Positions 11,640 through 23,681 of a stretch of 64,000 nt of DNA are shown here, piece after piece. Made by a program: the position numbers and the translations under genes. Source of the DNA: Epiperipatus broadwayi (taxonomy: Eukaryota; Onychophora; Udeonychophora; Euonychophora; Peripatidae); the NCBI GenBank assembly GCA_028023455.1, contig JAQFVV010013334.1:64001-128000 (forward strand), in the 5' to 3' direction. The notes beneath the pieces are model-generated. The model was given only the letters and a program-made list of their open reading frames with translations, ran no database searches and was not told the origin of the DNA. Numbering within the stretch: position 1 is the first letter of the stretch; the number at the start of each line of letters is the position of its first letter.

Positions 11640-12050
11640 ATAAGATACACTAAAACAGAAATTATACATCAATTGATTTAATGATTGATAAATATGCAAA
11701 TATGATAACTATTGAAGGTGAATAAAAGTAGTTGCCAGGAAATGTTCGTATATTTCATTTTAAGTTATTGATTAAAGATGAATGTTATATTGCATCAGTG
11801 TATAAAGCTGATAATAATAATATATTTTATTCTGTTACAAAATAGTCATTTGCTTTAATTATATTTAAAGTTTATTAATGTGGATCATAAATTAAATTTA
11901 AATATTAAATTTTAACATTAATGTTTGATTATAATAAATAATAGCAATATTTTACATGCTTTGACAGTTGTAGTCTAAAGTTTTAATAACTTAGCTTTAA
12001 TAAACTGAAAAATAATTGGATGTGATTTGTCAATTATTAGAATAAGCATC
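11640..12050. other. AT-rich spacer
   Basis: Nothing recognised. Confidence 0.4.
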
Positions 12051-12055
12051 AAATA

Positions 12056-13190
12056 GGACTTATTTAACATGATTTTGAAGTTACACGATTCATGTTTCAC
12101 CGGAAGTCGAACTCCGATAATGCGTTATTACTTTAAATAATAAATTTTGTGCACTTATGTTATATTGAAAGTAATAGCACATTATTGGAATTCGACTTTC
12201 ATCTTAGTAATTTCAATATTTTCAGTGCTTTATAATAGTAAGATTTTATGCAATAATGAAATTAAAATCATGATTTCCACATTTTATGTATACACACATT
12301 AAATTTTACAAGATTATAATGTAAATTTGTTCAAACATTGTGCGTGTTAATTTTGCATTTTAAATCACATTCTGTTTTTGCTTTTTAAAAAAGAACGTAA
12401 TCAATTATTAATCATTTAGTGTCCACAAGTTTATTTTTAAAAGGTGAGTAATAGCAGTGGGCACAATTAAATTTGACAATTAAAAATTAAAATCTGATTT
12501 TTATTTAAAAATTACTTACGGCGACTTGAAATTAATGTGATGTAAAATGAAATTTGATTTTTAAACGGAATTGAAAATTAAAAAATTAAAGACAAAAATA
12601 AGAATTTAATTTTTAGTTGTTAGTTTTAATTAAATTTTTCCCAGCAGTGGTGAATAAATGTCTTTTTATTATCATAAGTCTAAATTCATAAACAATTAAT
12701 AAAATCATCATCTCAAAGATTAATTACGTTGTCAACAGAAAACCATTAACACAACATGAGAGTGAACTTGGCGCTAGTTGTATTTCCTCTTGTGAGAATT
12801 GATTTTTTACCAGTTTGCAAACGAACGTGTTTTTCGGCAAATAGCGATAATAATTAAAACGTGTATAAAAAATGTAAATTACTGTACTGTAAATTATGCA
12901 TAAAAATATATTATTTTGAATAAAATTAAATATTATAGTTAAAAAAAAGTTGTTCTTGTATCAATTTTTTTCAAATTTGAAATTTTTATTAGTCATATTT
13001 TATTTCCTTATTTTTTTTTTTGTGCGAATTTTAAAGTAATTTTACATTGGTGCTTTGCTTTTATGCGAATTTTGAAAAATCATAGACCGCATTCCCCCTT
13101 TTTCAATGTAAGTTATGTCTATTTTTGCACGATTTCGTTTGCGCGTGTTTTCTGAGGAACCTATCTATCGCATAAAACGAGACCCAGGTG
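12056..13190 (+). mobile_element. Pogo/Tigger-like non-autonomous element, copy A
   Basis: It is homologous along its length to three other copies in the window (29661-30769, 34684-36150, 37990-39511). The right end is intact: cgcataaaacgagacccagg followed by tg and then TA. Compared with copy B the first 21 bp of the left end are missing, so this copy begins at ggacttatttaac and is 5'-damaged. A 97-bp internal palindrome lies at 12103-12199. The terminal 'gttttatgcgatagataggttcc' style resembles Tigger/pogo terminal repeats and the TA site fits, but no transposase is present. The assignment is by resemblance only. Confidence 0.6.
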
Positions 13191-13535
13191 TATTATTATG
13201 ATTACTTATTGAAAATCTCAAGGTTATTTAATAGGATGATTTTATTTTGTAATATTTTATGTTGGTAAAATTGCAAAGATAGGTTAGTTTCATTGATTTT
13301 GTATTATTATTAAATATTTACTAGTATTAACATTGACTTAGTTAATATGAATATATTGATATTAGTGGAATTTCAAAGCTGAGTTAGTATTACATTTTAT
13401 TTTATTTAGTTGTAATTAGAAATCAATTATTGAATTATATATTTTATTAGATATCATGATATTGTAAAGTTATAGGACATATCAAGATTATTATTTCATC
13501 CATCCATGATTTATTTCATTTAAAGAGAAATAGAA
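13191..13535. other. AT-rich spacer
   Basis: Nothing recognised apart from AT-rich sequence. Confidence 0.35.
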
Positions 13536-13539
13536 ATAA

Positions 13540-14320
13540 TGTTTGACTTTTGATACAAGTTTGTATTATTATAAACAGTGTGTTCATTCATAAAGAATAT
13601 TAAAGTTTATTTGTGTAATTCTTTGTCAGTATTTTCACTCTATTATAAGGGATCTATATAATAAGCATATACTATTATTCATAAAACAGTGATATTTAGT
13701 TTTATTCCTTTATTTTTGACTTATTGCAAATAATGCTTGTATTTGAGAATAGCTTGAAGTAATATTTTATTTGTTTCATATGGTTATGATAAAAATTATT
13801 ATCATTGTTTTATTAACTTGAGTATTAGATTGTTATTCAATGATTGATATTCATTTTAGTTTAGTTTATTGTTTTCATTCTATTACAAATGTCACTACAA
13901 TTCATTGGCTTTATAAAATTTGGATTTTTTAGTTCATATTTTTATCATGTTATAAATGGTGAACAATAATGATTATATGTCTCAGGATACTGTATGACCC
14001 ATAATTGTGTTCTGTTATAAATGGTATTTAACTTCAGAGTATTTTTATTCAATTGCAAATGATGACCAAAGATTGAGCTATACTTTGATTTAGATTATAT
14101 TAAAGTTTTCATTTTATTTCTCCCAAATCTGTAAAGCATTAAAAGAAGAGCATACCCTAAAATATTTATTCTGTTACAAATAGTACTGCAATTCACAGGA
14201 TTATCACATCAGGACTATTCTTTTATGGCCCCCATATTTATTCTGTTACCAATGCCACCCTAACCAGTGGAACTATAACAGAAATTAGCATACCCACATA
14301 TTTAATTTGTTACGCATAAT
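13540..14320. repeat. Strongly diverged minisatellite-like tract
   Basis: A motif of the type 'tattTATTCTGTTACAAATGgt' returns at irregular spacing. Examples are ctctattataagg (13638), cttattgcaaataatg (13720), ttctattacaaatgtc (13877), tcatgttataaatgg (13945), ttctgttataaatggt (14010), tcaattgcaaatgatg (14049), ttctgttacaaatagt (14168), ttctgttaccaatgcc (14230) and atttgttacgcataat (14305). The units are too diverged for one consensus length. This looks like an old tandem array or several layers of local duplication. Confidence 0.4.
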
Positions 14321-14671
14321 GCAAGCACCTTGGGCTTGATCAAAGACCGTAATCAGAGAGATCAGAATCTCATACATATCAGTAGAGAAATATAAAATTA
14401 TATATTGTATATATTAATAATATTTTATAGACAGTCGTAATTTATCTAAAAAATTTAAAATAATTTGTCTGGATTACTAATGAAGAGATGTTTTGTATGC
14501 TTTAAAAAAAAGAATTTAGTTATTATTGTCATTCTCTCACATGTTTTATCGATAATTGGAAGGTTGAATGGACAAATATTTTATATCAAATAATAAAATA
14601 ATTTAAAGTAGTTTCATAATTTGTTTTGATTAAAGAGAGGATATTATTTTTGTTATATATAAAAAGTAACT

Positions 14672-15900
14672 ATGGAAACCAATAGGGTTGAAATGTTATC
14701 AGAACCTGAAGATGTTATTCATGGAAGGTTCAGAAAGATGGTGGATAAATTTAAAGAAATGAATAATAAGTTTGAGTCTAAAAATAGGGATATGAATAAT
14801 AAATTTGAGATTCCAAGTAAAGAAAATAAAGAATTATGAGAAGATATGAATAATAAATTTGCAGATATTAATAATAAATTTGGATAAATGAATAATAGAA
14901 AATAAAAAAAGAATTGAATAATAAGTTTGAAGTCCAAAATAAAGAATTAAAAGAAGATATCAGAGAATTGAAGATAGAATCAGGGCATTTCAATAATAAG
15001 CTAGACTTGTTTAAAAGTGACTTAAATGCCATGAATGTGAGATTTAAATAATTCAAATACAATTTGGATGTTAAATTAAGAAAATCTGATGATAAATATA
15101 ATAGTAGATACAATGAATTAAGTGACAAAATACATAAGACACAGAAAATATTAGAAGTTAGACTTAATGATTTACAATGAAACTAAAACCTGTAAAATTG
15201 TGTATTAAAAATTGGAGAAGAGGTATACAAAAAATTGAGCAACCTTATGAGGATGTTTAGAAAACATCAAGATTAGAGATAAATGATATTAAAGGTGAAT
15301 TAAAAGATATTCAAAGAATATGACAATGGAATTTAAGGAAATAAAAATAGATTATAGGGTGCCAGAACAGGTGGCCTAAGAAACAATAACTATGATTGAA
15401 AATTTGAAAAGATGGAAATAAATTGTTTTGATGATGTAATAGAAATAAGGAATATAAGGAAATAAGAAAAGCTTAGATAAGAAGCTTCTAGATGTTGAAT
15501 ATTACCACAAAATGAAAAGACCAACAGTAAAGGCAGTCACAGAATTATTAATAAAAAGTGGTTAGAAAATAAAGTTAATTCCAAAGAAGTTAAAAGTTTG
15601 GAGAGTAAATTTAATGATAATATAGATTATGAACATTAAACACAAGTATATAAAAACTTACTTTATAAAGCAAGGGAAAGATGGAAAATAATTATTGAAA
15701 GAGTCATGGCTGTAATAATGAAGGAAAAAGAGAATATATGCTATGAAAAACAAATTAAACAGTCATTCCAAAGAAAAATTTATAGTAATGTAGTGAAGGG
15801 TAAAAAGAATAAACATTCTAAGAAACAAATTAAGACTTCATTTCATGAGAAAACTTATATAGTAAGAGTGACTATATGATATATAATAATGTTCATAGTA
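14672..15900 (+). pseudogene. Gag-like coiled-coil pseudogene
   Basis: From an ATG at 14672 the frame encodes a charged, helical sequence (METNRVEMLSEPEDV then repeats such as KFKEMNNKFESK and DMNNKFE) until a TGA after 55 codons. Open coiled-coil sequence continues in shifted frames to about 15180 (FEVQNKELKEDIRELK, KLRKSDDKYNSRYNELSDKI). Lysine-rich debris reaches roughly 15850. Asparagine, lysine and glutamate dominate and there is no zinc knuckle or protease motif. A similar NK-rich coiled coil lies on the minus strand at 62.1-62.4 kb next to an integrase-like tail, so gag of a Gypsy-like element is the best guess. Several stops and shifts make it non-functional. Confidence 0.4.
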
Positions 15901-15960
15901 GAATTTGATGAAAAATTAAGCAAGCTGATCTTTTGATTAGAAAATTCTGCAACCAGTTCT

Positions 15961-16210
15961 TCAAGCTGGTCGTTTATAAGAGAATTCTTCAGTAGTATCA
16001 ACAATATATTCCTTCAAAGTTATTGTCTGCCATCTCAGGGTAGTGTGAGTTTGGAATCCTGATGGAGTTGGTAAATTGCTACCTATATGAAGTCTGTTGA
16101 CCAGTGTACCTATGCTGATGATACTGACACCATAAATGAATTCAGTCTGCTGACCTGCTATGCTTCCATTCAAGAAATAAGCTACCTAGTCAATTATGTC
16201 ACCCTCAACC
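15961..16210 (-). other. Unrecognised open segment
   Basis: About 70 codons are open on the minus strand, with mixed composition and no low complexity (contains SIISIGTLVNRLHIGSNL and GFQTHTTLRWQT). I recognise no family. Its position just after the gag-like pseudogene makes a retroelement remnant possible. Confidence 0.2.
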
Positions 16211-16535
16211 ATATACTATTCTGAAGAACCAAACAGTCTCCATAATAATCAATTAATTATTAATATTCAAGGAAAGGACCACCCAGGACCATGTGAATTA
16301 TATCATGAAAGCTTCACGTTGTCATACCTATATGCTACTATTCATATCTAGCCATGTATTTTTTTTTTGTAAAATTCTCGTGAAAGTAGTCACTGAAACA
16401 TTGAACTTTCGGCATGAGATCTTTGCACTTCTATACGAGTAAAACAATTCATGTGCATTTGATGTTTCCCTTTTGCTTATATTATTTATTTGTATTATAT
16501 ATTTTTTAATATTATGTTTCACTAACCTGTATGTG

Positions 16536-16577
16536 TTAAGAATGATCGAATATATTGCTATATGTGGTCATTCTTAA
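16536..16577. repeat. Small hairpin
   Basis: ttaagaatgatc pairs with gtggtcattcttaa around an AT-rich loop (10-11 pairs). It is too short for a typical microRNA precursor; its role is unknown. Confidence 0.4.
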
Positions 16578-17148
16578 GTTATATATATATATATGTGCCA
16601 GATTAGGTGATGGATGCTATTTTGTAAATATATTTTCGTCTCTTAAAAACTGAGAATTATCCCCCTGCCCTAAAAGAAACCTAATTAATCAAAAGCGCAG
16701 AAACATTCTTAATTTCCCTCCGCTCAAAGATTTTGTCTTTCTAAAAAATAAATAATAATAATAATCATTCACGCGTTTCAATTAAAACTTTACTCTGCAA
16801 ATTATCGAGATTAGACAGCCAGATTTTTTTAAAATAAATATAAAAATGAGTTGAATTAGTTTAAAAAACAAAGTTAAAAATAAGATTAATTTATTGTATT
16901 TTTTTTAAGACAAATGTATCTGTCATTTAATTTACATTAGCCTCAAAATGTTTCATTAGATTATTATCTCAAATACAAACCTCTCGACTATCGTATAATG
17001 TATTTCTTAATTTGTGTGAATACGATCTCTAAGATGTACTTTCAATTAAGCAGGGATTTTTATTATTTTAATTATTTATATTGGATGAACTATTTAGACC
17101 TTAATTTAGCCAAGTAAAATAATAAATTACTGCTTGTTTAAGCTGATA
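16578..17148. other. AT-rich spacer
   Basis: Nothing assignable. Confidence 0.4.
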
Positions 17149-17156
17149 ATGTAGCT

Positions 17157-17586
17157 CAGGGATTCCCAACTCTATGCCCGCAGGCACCATTGCGCCCACA
17201 AAACATTTTACGTGTGCCCACCACTATGCGAACACGATAAAAAATTATTTATCTGATACAAATAAATTTAATTTTTAAGATTTCTTATAAATTATTGTAT
17301 TATGTTGTAATCAAATTGTAGGTCATACTATACTTTTACATATGTAAATAAGCATTTATTTTATAGTGCTATGTTTTATAAATGGTAATACATTAAAGAT
17401 CAGACTTTTCAAGCTATTGTGCATGCGCTTTTTATGAGTATTAATAATAAATGAATATTTTCTGTGTAAAAGAGTCTATTATTAAAAATATCCAGCTATA
17501 AATTTACATTGAAAAAATAAATAATGCCCGCCACCTGGCCGGTATTATAAAATGTGCTCTTAAGGCAAAAAGGTTGGGGACCACTG
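17157..17586. mobile_element. hAT-type MITE with perfect 8-bp target duplication
   Basis: The left end is cagggattcccaactctatg. The right end is aaaaaggttggggaccactg, whose complement is cagtggtccccaacctttt, a classic Charlie-type hAT terminus. The flanks are identical 8-bp copies of atgtagct (17149-17156 and 17587-17594). The 430-bp body has no transposase frame but keeps hAT-like subterminal sequence (cccgcaggcaccattgcgcc; gcccgccacctggccggt). It depended on a transposase supplied elsewhere. Confidence 0.85.
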
Positions 17587-17594
17587 ATGTAGCT

Positions 17595-20140
17595 GGTTAT
17601 TCATGCTTGTTTTCTTTGTAGTAATCGTCATAATTTCCAGGCTTTACTAATTAAGATTCATTTATTATTCATACCTTCTATATTTAAATTGTGTTCCTCG
17701 ATTATTTATATAAATATTTTTTTTTAATTTGTATATTTGTTCTGCAAAGAAATGATAATTTCTGCTTTGTGGAAATGGACTGGCTGGATGTTCTTGATAT
17801 GGTCACATCAAGACAGATGTATCTCACATTTACATACTCAGATAAACTTTGCTGCTCTCCTTAATATTATTAGTGCAGATGAATTTCCTTTTTGATATTA
17901 ATAAGTTCATTATTAGTTGTAGAAGCAGTCACTTATTCCTGCTTCATATGACCCTCTGATCTGATGAAATATCTGGCTATGGCCTTGCCAAGGCATTCAT
18001 TTGTGCATAACCTAGTACCACATTCAATATTCTTCTATGTATTTTTAAAGCCTAATCTTGCAAACAGTGCAATCAGTTATAATTCTAAGTTCATTGCAGT
18101 TATCTAATTAATGATTGTGATTTTAATATAGTTAAATAAATACTACTAGCTTCACCCTGCTTGATTCTCCACTAATTAATAAAGTATCTATCTAGAATGC
18201 CCACCCTGGAATTTATTATGCCATATAAAGCCTATATAGTCCTTCTGTTATATGTAAGATAGAAATAATTAAGCTCTTTAGTCACTAATTCATAATCTTA
18301 GGTTTCAATCTAGTCATATGAACTTTTATTTTGCTTTTGTTTTTATTGTTATTAATAAATGTATATACACCTTACCTCTTGCATTTGTGTCTTGTTTATT
18401 ACAATTAGTATTTTTTTTTTGTTTTAAGAGATTTTTGTATCTCCCAGACCTCAACAGGATATAAGAAAAAGAGCATATATGCTCACATCAGATGTGTTTA
18501 GTCTCATGTAAATTGTCATGAGAGCATAGGTAATGAGGTTTGATTTTGTATTGTTTGTGGTATTGTTTGTGGCTATGTTTATAGCAATGTTACATACTGA
18601 CATGCAAGTTAATGATCATTGCTTGATTCCTAGGATTAATTTTGCCGACTATACAAATTTAACCATTATATTAGTTGTTTTCTAACTGCTAAGAGAATGA
18701 TAAGCTTTGGCATATATAATCATATTCATTACTAAACTGATATTATTTCATAAGCAAATTATTTCTCAGACAAAGGTTCAATTATACCAGTAACAAACTC
18801 AACCAACTTTGACAAATTAGGTTTTTTTTTTATGTGATATCAAAGTTGGTAGGAATATATTATGTATGACTTTATTGGTTGGCATGATTGAAACTTTTTT
18901 GAAAATTAGTTACTTTGTATATAGTATTGTTTTGCAAACCATTTAATATGCTAAATGAAGAATACTACAAAGAAAGAGAAAAAATGTTATTTGTTACATT
19001 TGTTGCTTTGGTTTAGTTGGATGCCACAAGATTCTTCCACAGTCTAGAAGATAATTGAGATAGATTTTATATTCCAATCTTCCATAAAATGTTTTCTTAT
19101 GTTTTAACATAAGCACATCCTAGAAAATCTTCATGATAATATGACTTATAATATATAATTATAAGAACAATAATATTTTTTTTTTCCTTTTTCCTTAATT
19201 CCCAAGATTTTTATTTATTCATATTCTTCCATTTTCTTGTCACAATCATTACATTCAGTGAGGTCATTTTTTTCAGTATAGATCAAGAAGTCATAAGAAT
19301 TTTTGTAATATATATTGAAACGATAACTTTCCAAGCCCCTATCGTTTCACCATCAAACCTATGACACTCTCATCTGTGCTAAGTTCGAACCTATTTAAGT
19401 GTTAATAAATTTAAAATTCGTTCATGTCTGTATAAACAGTATTATATATTTGCTTGCGAACCAACGCTATAATTAGATAGGATTAGTAAAATTATAGCGT
19501 ACTAAATTGATTTAATAATTCTAAAAATGTTCGTTATATTATTTAAGTTAAGAGTAAATTATTAATTTTGTTGTTTAATATTGTAATTTCATATGTGGAT
19601 ATATAATCTGTGCTATATAGAAGAAAGACATGATTTAAAAGATGTAAAAGCCATTATCTAAAAATAATACTAAATGTTTTTAAAAATTGTTAAAAGATTT
19701 CTTGTTTTAAATATATTTCAGGGAAAAGTTTCTCGAAAATATATTTAAAAGCTATATCAAAATATGTTTGTAAATTATTTTTAATAAATATGTTAAAAAT
19801 GTTTTCGTTTTAAAAAAAGGTTACAAGGTTGTTTTTAAATAGAAAGAGTTTCTATTATATGTAAGATTAAAAATAAAAGCTGGTCAAGTAATTAAAAGAT
19901 TTTTGATTGTAAACAAGTGTCATTAACGACCACACCTGGAATTCGTAAAGAGTAAAACTAGTTCAAAATTTACTAATTAAAATCTCCTTAGATAAGAGTA
20001 AGTTATTTTAAAATCTAAATTGGACAATTGTTTGCAACGAAAAATCTTAATTATAATAATAGCTTATGGAATGTTTCTAATGTAAGTTATCTAAGATTTG
20101 GATTATAAATTGAAAAATATTTAATTAAATTCCTGAGTTT
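17595..20140. other. Spacer with two small hairpins
   Basis: No coding segment recognised. accaactttga (18802-18812) pairs with tcaaagttggt (18840-18850) around a T-rich loop. gaaacgata and tatcgtttc (19318-19349) form another small stem. A GC-richer patch at 17760-18030 is not identifiable. Confidence 0.4.
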
Positions 20141-20149
20141 AGTGAGTCT

Positions 20150-20460
20150 TGAGGCGATAGATTCCGATAAGGAAAAGATATAAATACTCGGTATTTTTAA
20201 CAAAAGACAGCCATATTGTTAGTGAGAATTGCAGCCAGTCTTCACAATTGTTAATGTTTAACATGTCCGTCTAAAAGCGGACATCTTGTTGCTGTTACTC
20301 CGCGGGAGAACGGGGTTTCTCTTATCAAAATGCCTAAACCACCATCATGCCGCTAGCAGAGATAAGCCTAACAGAACGGGAAAGATGATGCCACCCAGTC
20401 AAACTAAACCAAACCAACAGCCAAGAACTTGCAATCCAGATAAATAATACCGGTACCATT
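20150..20460 (+). promoter_or_regulatory. Promoter-like block with GC-richer leader
   Basis: TATAAATA (20179-20186) is followed by a leader that is markedly richer in G and C than its surroundings (for example ccgcgggagaacggggtttc, 20300-20319). Two tiny frames begin at 20330 and 20386. This arrangement suits either a polymerase II promoter with a 5' untranslated exon or the U3-R region of a solitary long terminal repeat. No splice donor or primer-binding site could be fixed, and no coding exon follows that I recognise. Confidence 0.3.
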
Positions 20461-21060
20461 TTATTTTTCAAACCGCAGAGCTCTGTGTAATTCTGTGTAA
20501 ATGTAAATAATATCTATATAAGTTAGCTAACTCTCTTTTTAAAATAATGATAAAGCTAAATGTAATCAAAACTTAAAATCCATTTAATATTTTAAGTATG
20601 TCAATTGCTATCAAAATTTAATGTCGTTAAAGTTTAAATAATCTGACATTTATATTTTTCATTCACTTCAAAGTAAATTATTTAGTTTAAAGTTATATCA
20701 CTGCGGTTGTGTCTATATTTCTTTGCTTATTTTAAATGCTTATATTTTATATGCCAATATTTTGAAACAGGGGGCACTTAATTTCATCTTTTTAAGAAGA
20801 TATTATTTGAAAATCTCTGTGTAAATTGTTTATTGCGTCAAGTCTCTGCGCTGTTTTGAAATCCTATATTTTTTATTATTTAAATGATTTATTATGTGAA
20901 ATGTGGCTCTGTTAATCAACCTTTTAAAAAACTTAACTTGATAAGTTTATTTAAGAATTAAATTTAGCCTTGATCATATTTATAAGTATATTTGACATTT
21001 AAATTCTTAAGTCCATAGAAATATACTTTCCCTCCTTAAATATTTATTATCTATAAGTAA
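20461..21060. other. AT-rich spacer
   Basis: Nothing recognised. Confidence 0.4.
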
Positions 21061-21600
21061 CTTAATAGATCGAGCATGTCAAAGTACAGATGTAGTAATA
21101 TTCCCTTTCATAGCATAGACGTTTATTACCAGGCTACGCAAGAGTTGGTTCCAATTTGATAGAGCTAATATGCTATTAACTTGTATTTCATAGTATGAAA
21201 TATACTATTCTTTACTTGGCGGATGTGATATTATTTTATAAAAATATTCTCGTTTTGCTGCTATACGTAATATACATATCTCAAGATGGAGCCATGGCAT
21301 TGCCAGCACATCTTCTCTTATAGAGTAGAGCAGTAGCAAAGCCTGATCCAAGGCCAGGTTAGCACGTAAGTCCCACGCCATTCCTGAACACAATGTTCCT
21401 TTTCATGCAGCATTGCGATCGGTTACAGGGTACCGGCGTTTGTCGGAAGAACCCTGAAGTTATTTCATCCATTCGCAGAGCGACTTTTCCTATTATTGTT
21501 TACCTGTGCCATAGCGCATTGGTAAAATCTTATTTCAGCCAACTCTCCCACCTTAACATAACGCTTTCAGCATTCTGAAAATTTTCTCTCAAAAGCCATG
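21060..21600. other. GC-richer block of unknown identity
   Basis: Base composition rises well above the neighbouring sequence and several CpG sites appear (taccggcgtttgtcggaaga; aagtcccacgccattcctga). Short frames are open on both strands, minus 21205-21393 (62 codons) and plus 21393-21578 (61 codons), without recognisable domains. Possibilities are a worn mobile element, a conserved noncoding element or an exon. Confidence 0.25.
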
Positions 21601-22039
21601 TTCGATTGATCGTTACTGGAGCTGGTTTATGCGCTCGTTATTAAGTTATACATGTATATTTTAGTAAATGAATTCATGATCAAAGTTCGATATAATTATT
21701 TATCTAACAGCCACCGATGTAATAGGATTTGGCTTATCGAGATTTATAGACATAATGTAGTGATTAATTATGTATCAATTGTAAACAATTCGTAAGATGG
21801 GCATATGTTAAACCCCTCTATGAAATTTAATGATTACTTATGTTTTAAAGTGATTTTGAATTAACAAATGTTTGCGTACATTCGACGCTGAAATGTGTAA
21901 AACTTATCAATTCCATGCCAATTGTAAATAAATATATAATTAGTTTAATGTATTTCGTTCTCTGTCTCGTTATTGATCTAATTCAATCCAATTCTAATTT
22001 ACTATTTATAGTCTATAGATGTGAAAACTATGCATTAAG

Positions 22040-22335
22040 TTAAATTAGATTAGTGATATATTTTAGTCAATTAGGAACCTCTCTTTTAATTACCAGAGTC
22101 TTATTGCTTCTCCATGACCTATGTTGGCCGTGTGGAAAGAGGTATACTACGTGTAATTTTAAGGTGGTCATTCGTAGGGTCTTGAGTCTTGGAATCCTGG
22201 CTTACAAGTTGAAGTGTGGTCGGACTTGGGATGTCACAGTCCTAGTCTGGTCAGCTTCGGTCTCTTTTGCTTGGATTCTGAATTCTGTTACGCGAATGTA
22301 CAAACTTGACTGTTACAATATTAAATGAAGCTGTT
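22040..22335 (+). repeat. Dispersed repeat R, copy 1
   Basis: It aligns by eye with 45390-45660. Shared order includes gtcattcgtagggtcttgag against gtcattcatagagtattaag, gttgaagtgtggtcggac against gtttgaagcttggttggac, and acgcgaatgtacaaacttga against atgtgaatgtacaaatccga, ending in ctgttacaatattaaatg. Copies share a length of about 250 bp and the same orientation. It is open for 91 codons here but the reading is not conserved in the other copy, so it is a repeat and not a gene. A SINE-like element is likely. Confidence 0.5.
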
Positions 22336-23240
22336 TCTAGTTTATGCACAAGAGATTAATTTAGCAAACACAATGACACATTTATTGTTAATAAACTATA
22401 TATAACCATTAAATGATACTTCAATATATTCCATTTTAATTTATTCACAAATATCTATTAGTTTTGTAAAGTTTACTATTTTTATTTCTACAGCAGTTAA
22501 TTAAAATTGAGCTTGAAATCTCAAGCATCCTTTTTTGATGTTTTTTTTTATTCTGCTAACCTTTCTCATTGTCTAATTACATTATATTTATTGGTATTTA
22601 ATCATTCTATTAATTATGATTTTTTAAATGATTCCACCCATTATAACTTAATAGATGCATAATTATTTATTTATTATGATGAGAATTATTCTATTTACTC
22701 TAATGTAACTCAGACGATATGATGGAGACACATTATATATACTTTTTTAAACATTAATTTGTATGTGCATGCATTTGTAAGTGTGAACAGAATCTTTGGA
22801 AATGAATTTCTTTTTATTAATATTTTCTTAAACATTCTTAATCCTGAACAAATTCCATAAATCATAGCTAAATCATTTTTAATAATAATCAAATATTCAA
22901 GATCATCTTATACTTCATTGTTTACATTGTTTTAATACTAATTATCACATACTTAATATCATTTTGTTGAACTGTATGATCTATATGAGTAAATTTAAAT
23001 ATGTCAAAGTTGAAATACACCACAAATAGAGTTAATTAATAAAATTGTCAAAAAACAAATACAAATGTGTTAGAAAACAATGTATAATAAATGAAACCAA
23101 ATAAGAAAATATTTTGATAACCTGTATTCCATATTCAAGTCATATTATAAAATATTAATATCTCATAAGCACATTACAAAAAAAAAATCAAGTCAGATGC
23201 CACATGATCTAAATTAATAAGTTTGTATTACAAATATTAT
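22336..23240. other. AT-rich spacer
   Basis: Nothing recognised. Confidence 0.4.
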
Positions 23241-23637
23241 ATATAGAACTCGCAAATAAGCTCTTAACAAGCTTTGCAGAATATCCCTAACCCCAGACCA
23301 GTTTCTGCTACTGGCATTCTCAGTGAGGTGCTAGGACATTTAAGCATTAGATTAAAAATACAAGGACAAGTTATACATTAAATAAAGTGCTCGGCTTTCT
23401 GTCCCATATGGCTATTTAAGTTAGATAGTTGGATTGGAAGACATATAGATGTCTGAAAAATTCTAATTTTCTACTTAATAGTTATACATTAGATAAAGTT
23501 CTGGGCTTGTCCTGGTATTTTTAATCTATTGCTTGAATATTCTAGCACCTCACTGAGGATGCCAGTAGTAGAAACTGGTCTGGGATTGGGGATATTCTGC
23601 AAAGCTTGTTAAGAATTTATTTTGAGCTCTATATATA
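23241..23637. mobile_element. Inverted-repeat element related to the foldback family
   Basis: The left arm (tagaactcgcaaataagctc, aacaagctttgcagaatatc, cccagaccagtttctgctac, tctcagtgaggtgctagg) is answered by the right arm (tagcacctcactgagg, gtagaaactggtctggga, gatattctgcaaagcttgtt, tttgagctctatata). The arms are about 110-130 bp. The loop holds two direct copies of a gttatacattaaataaagt-like sequence. The block ccccagaccagtttctg resembles ccccagactagtttctg of the larger neighbour, so both probably belong to one superfamily. It lies 45 bp upstream of that neighbour. Confidence 0.6.
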
Positions 23638-23681
23638 ACCCTCATAAGCACATGTAACAGTGCTACTAAATATTTACATAT

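Noticed and set aside
14719-15128. Minus-strand frames rich in leucine, asparagine and serine
   Set aside because: They are the antisense of the plus-strand coiled coil, which has the protein-like composition.
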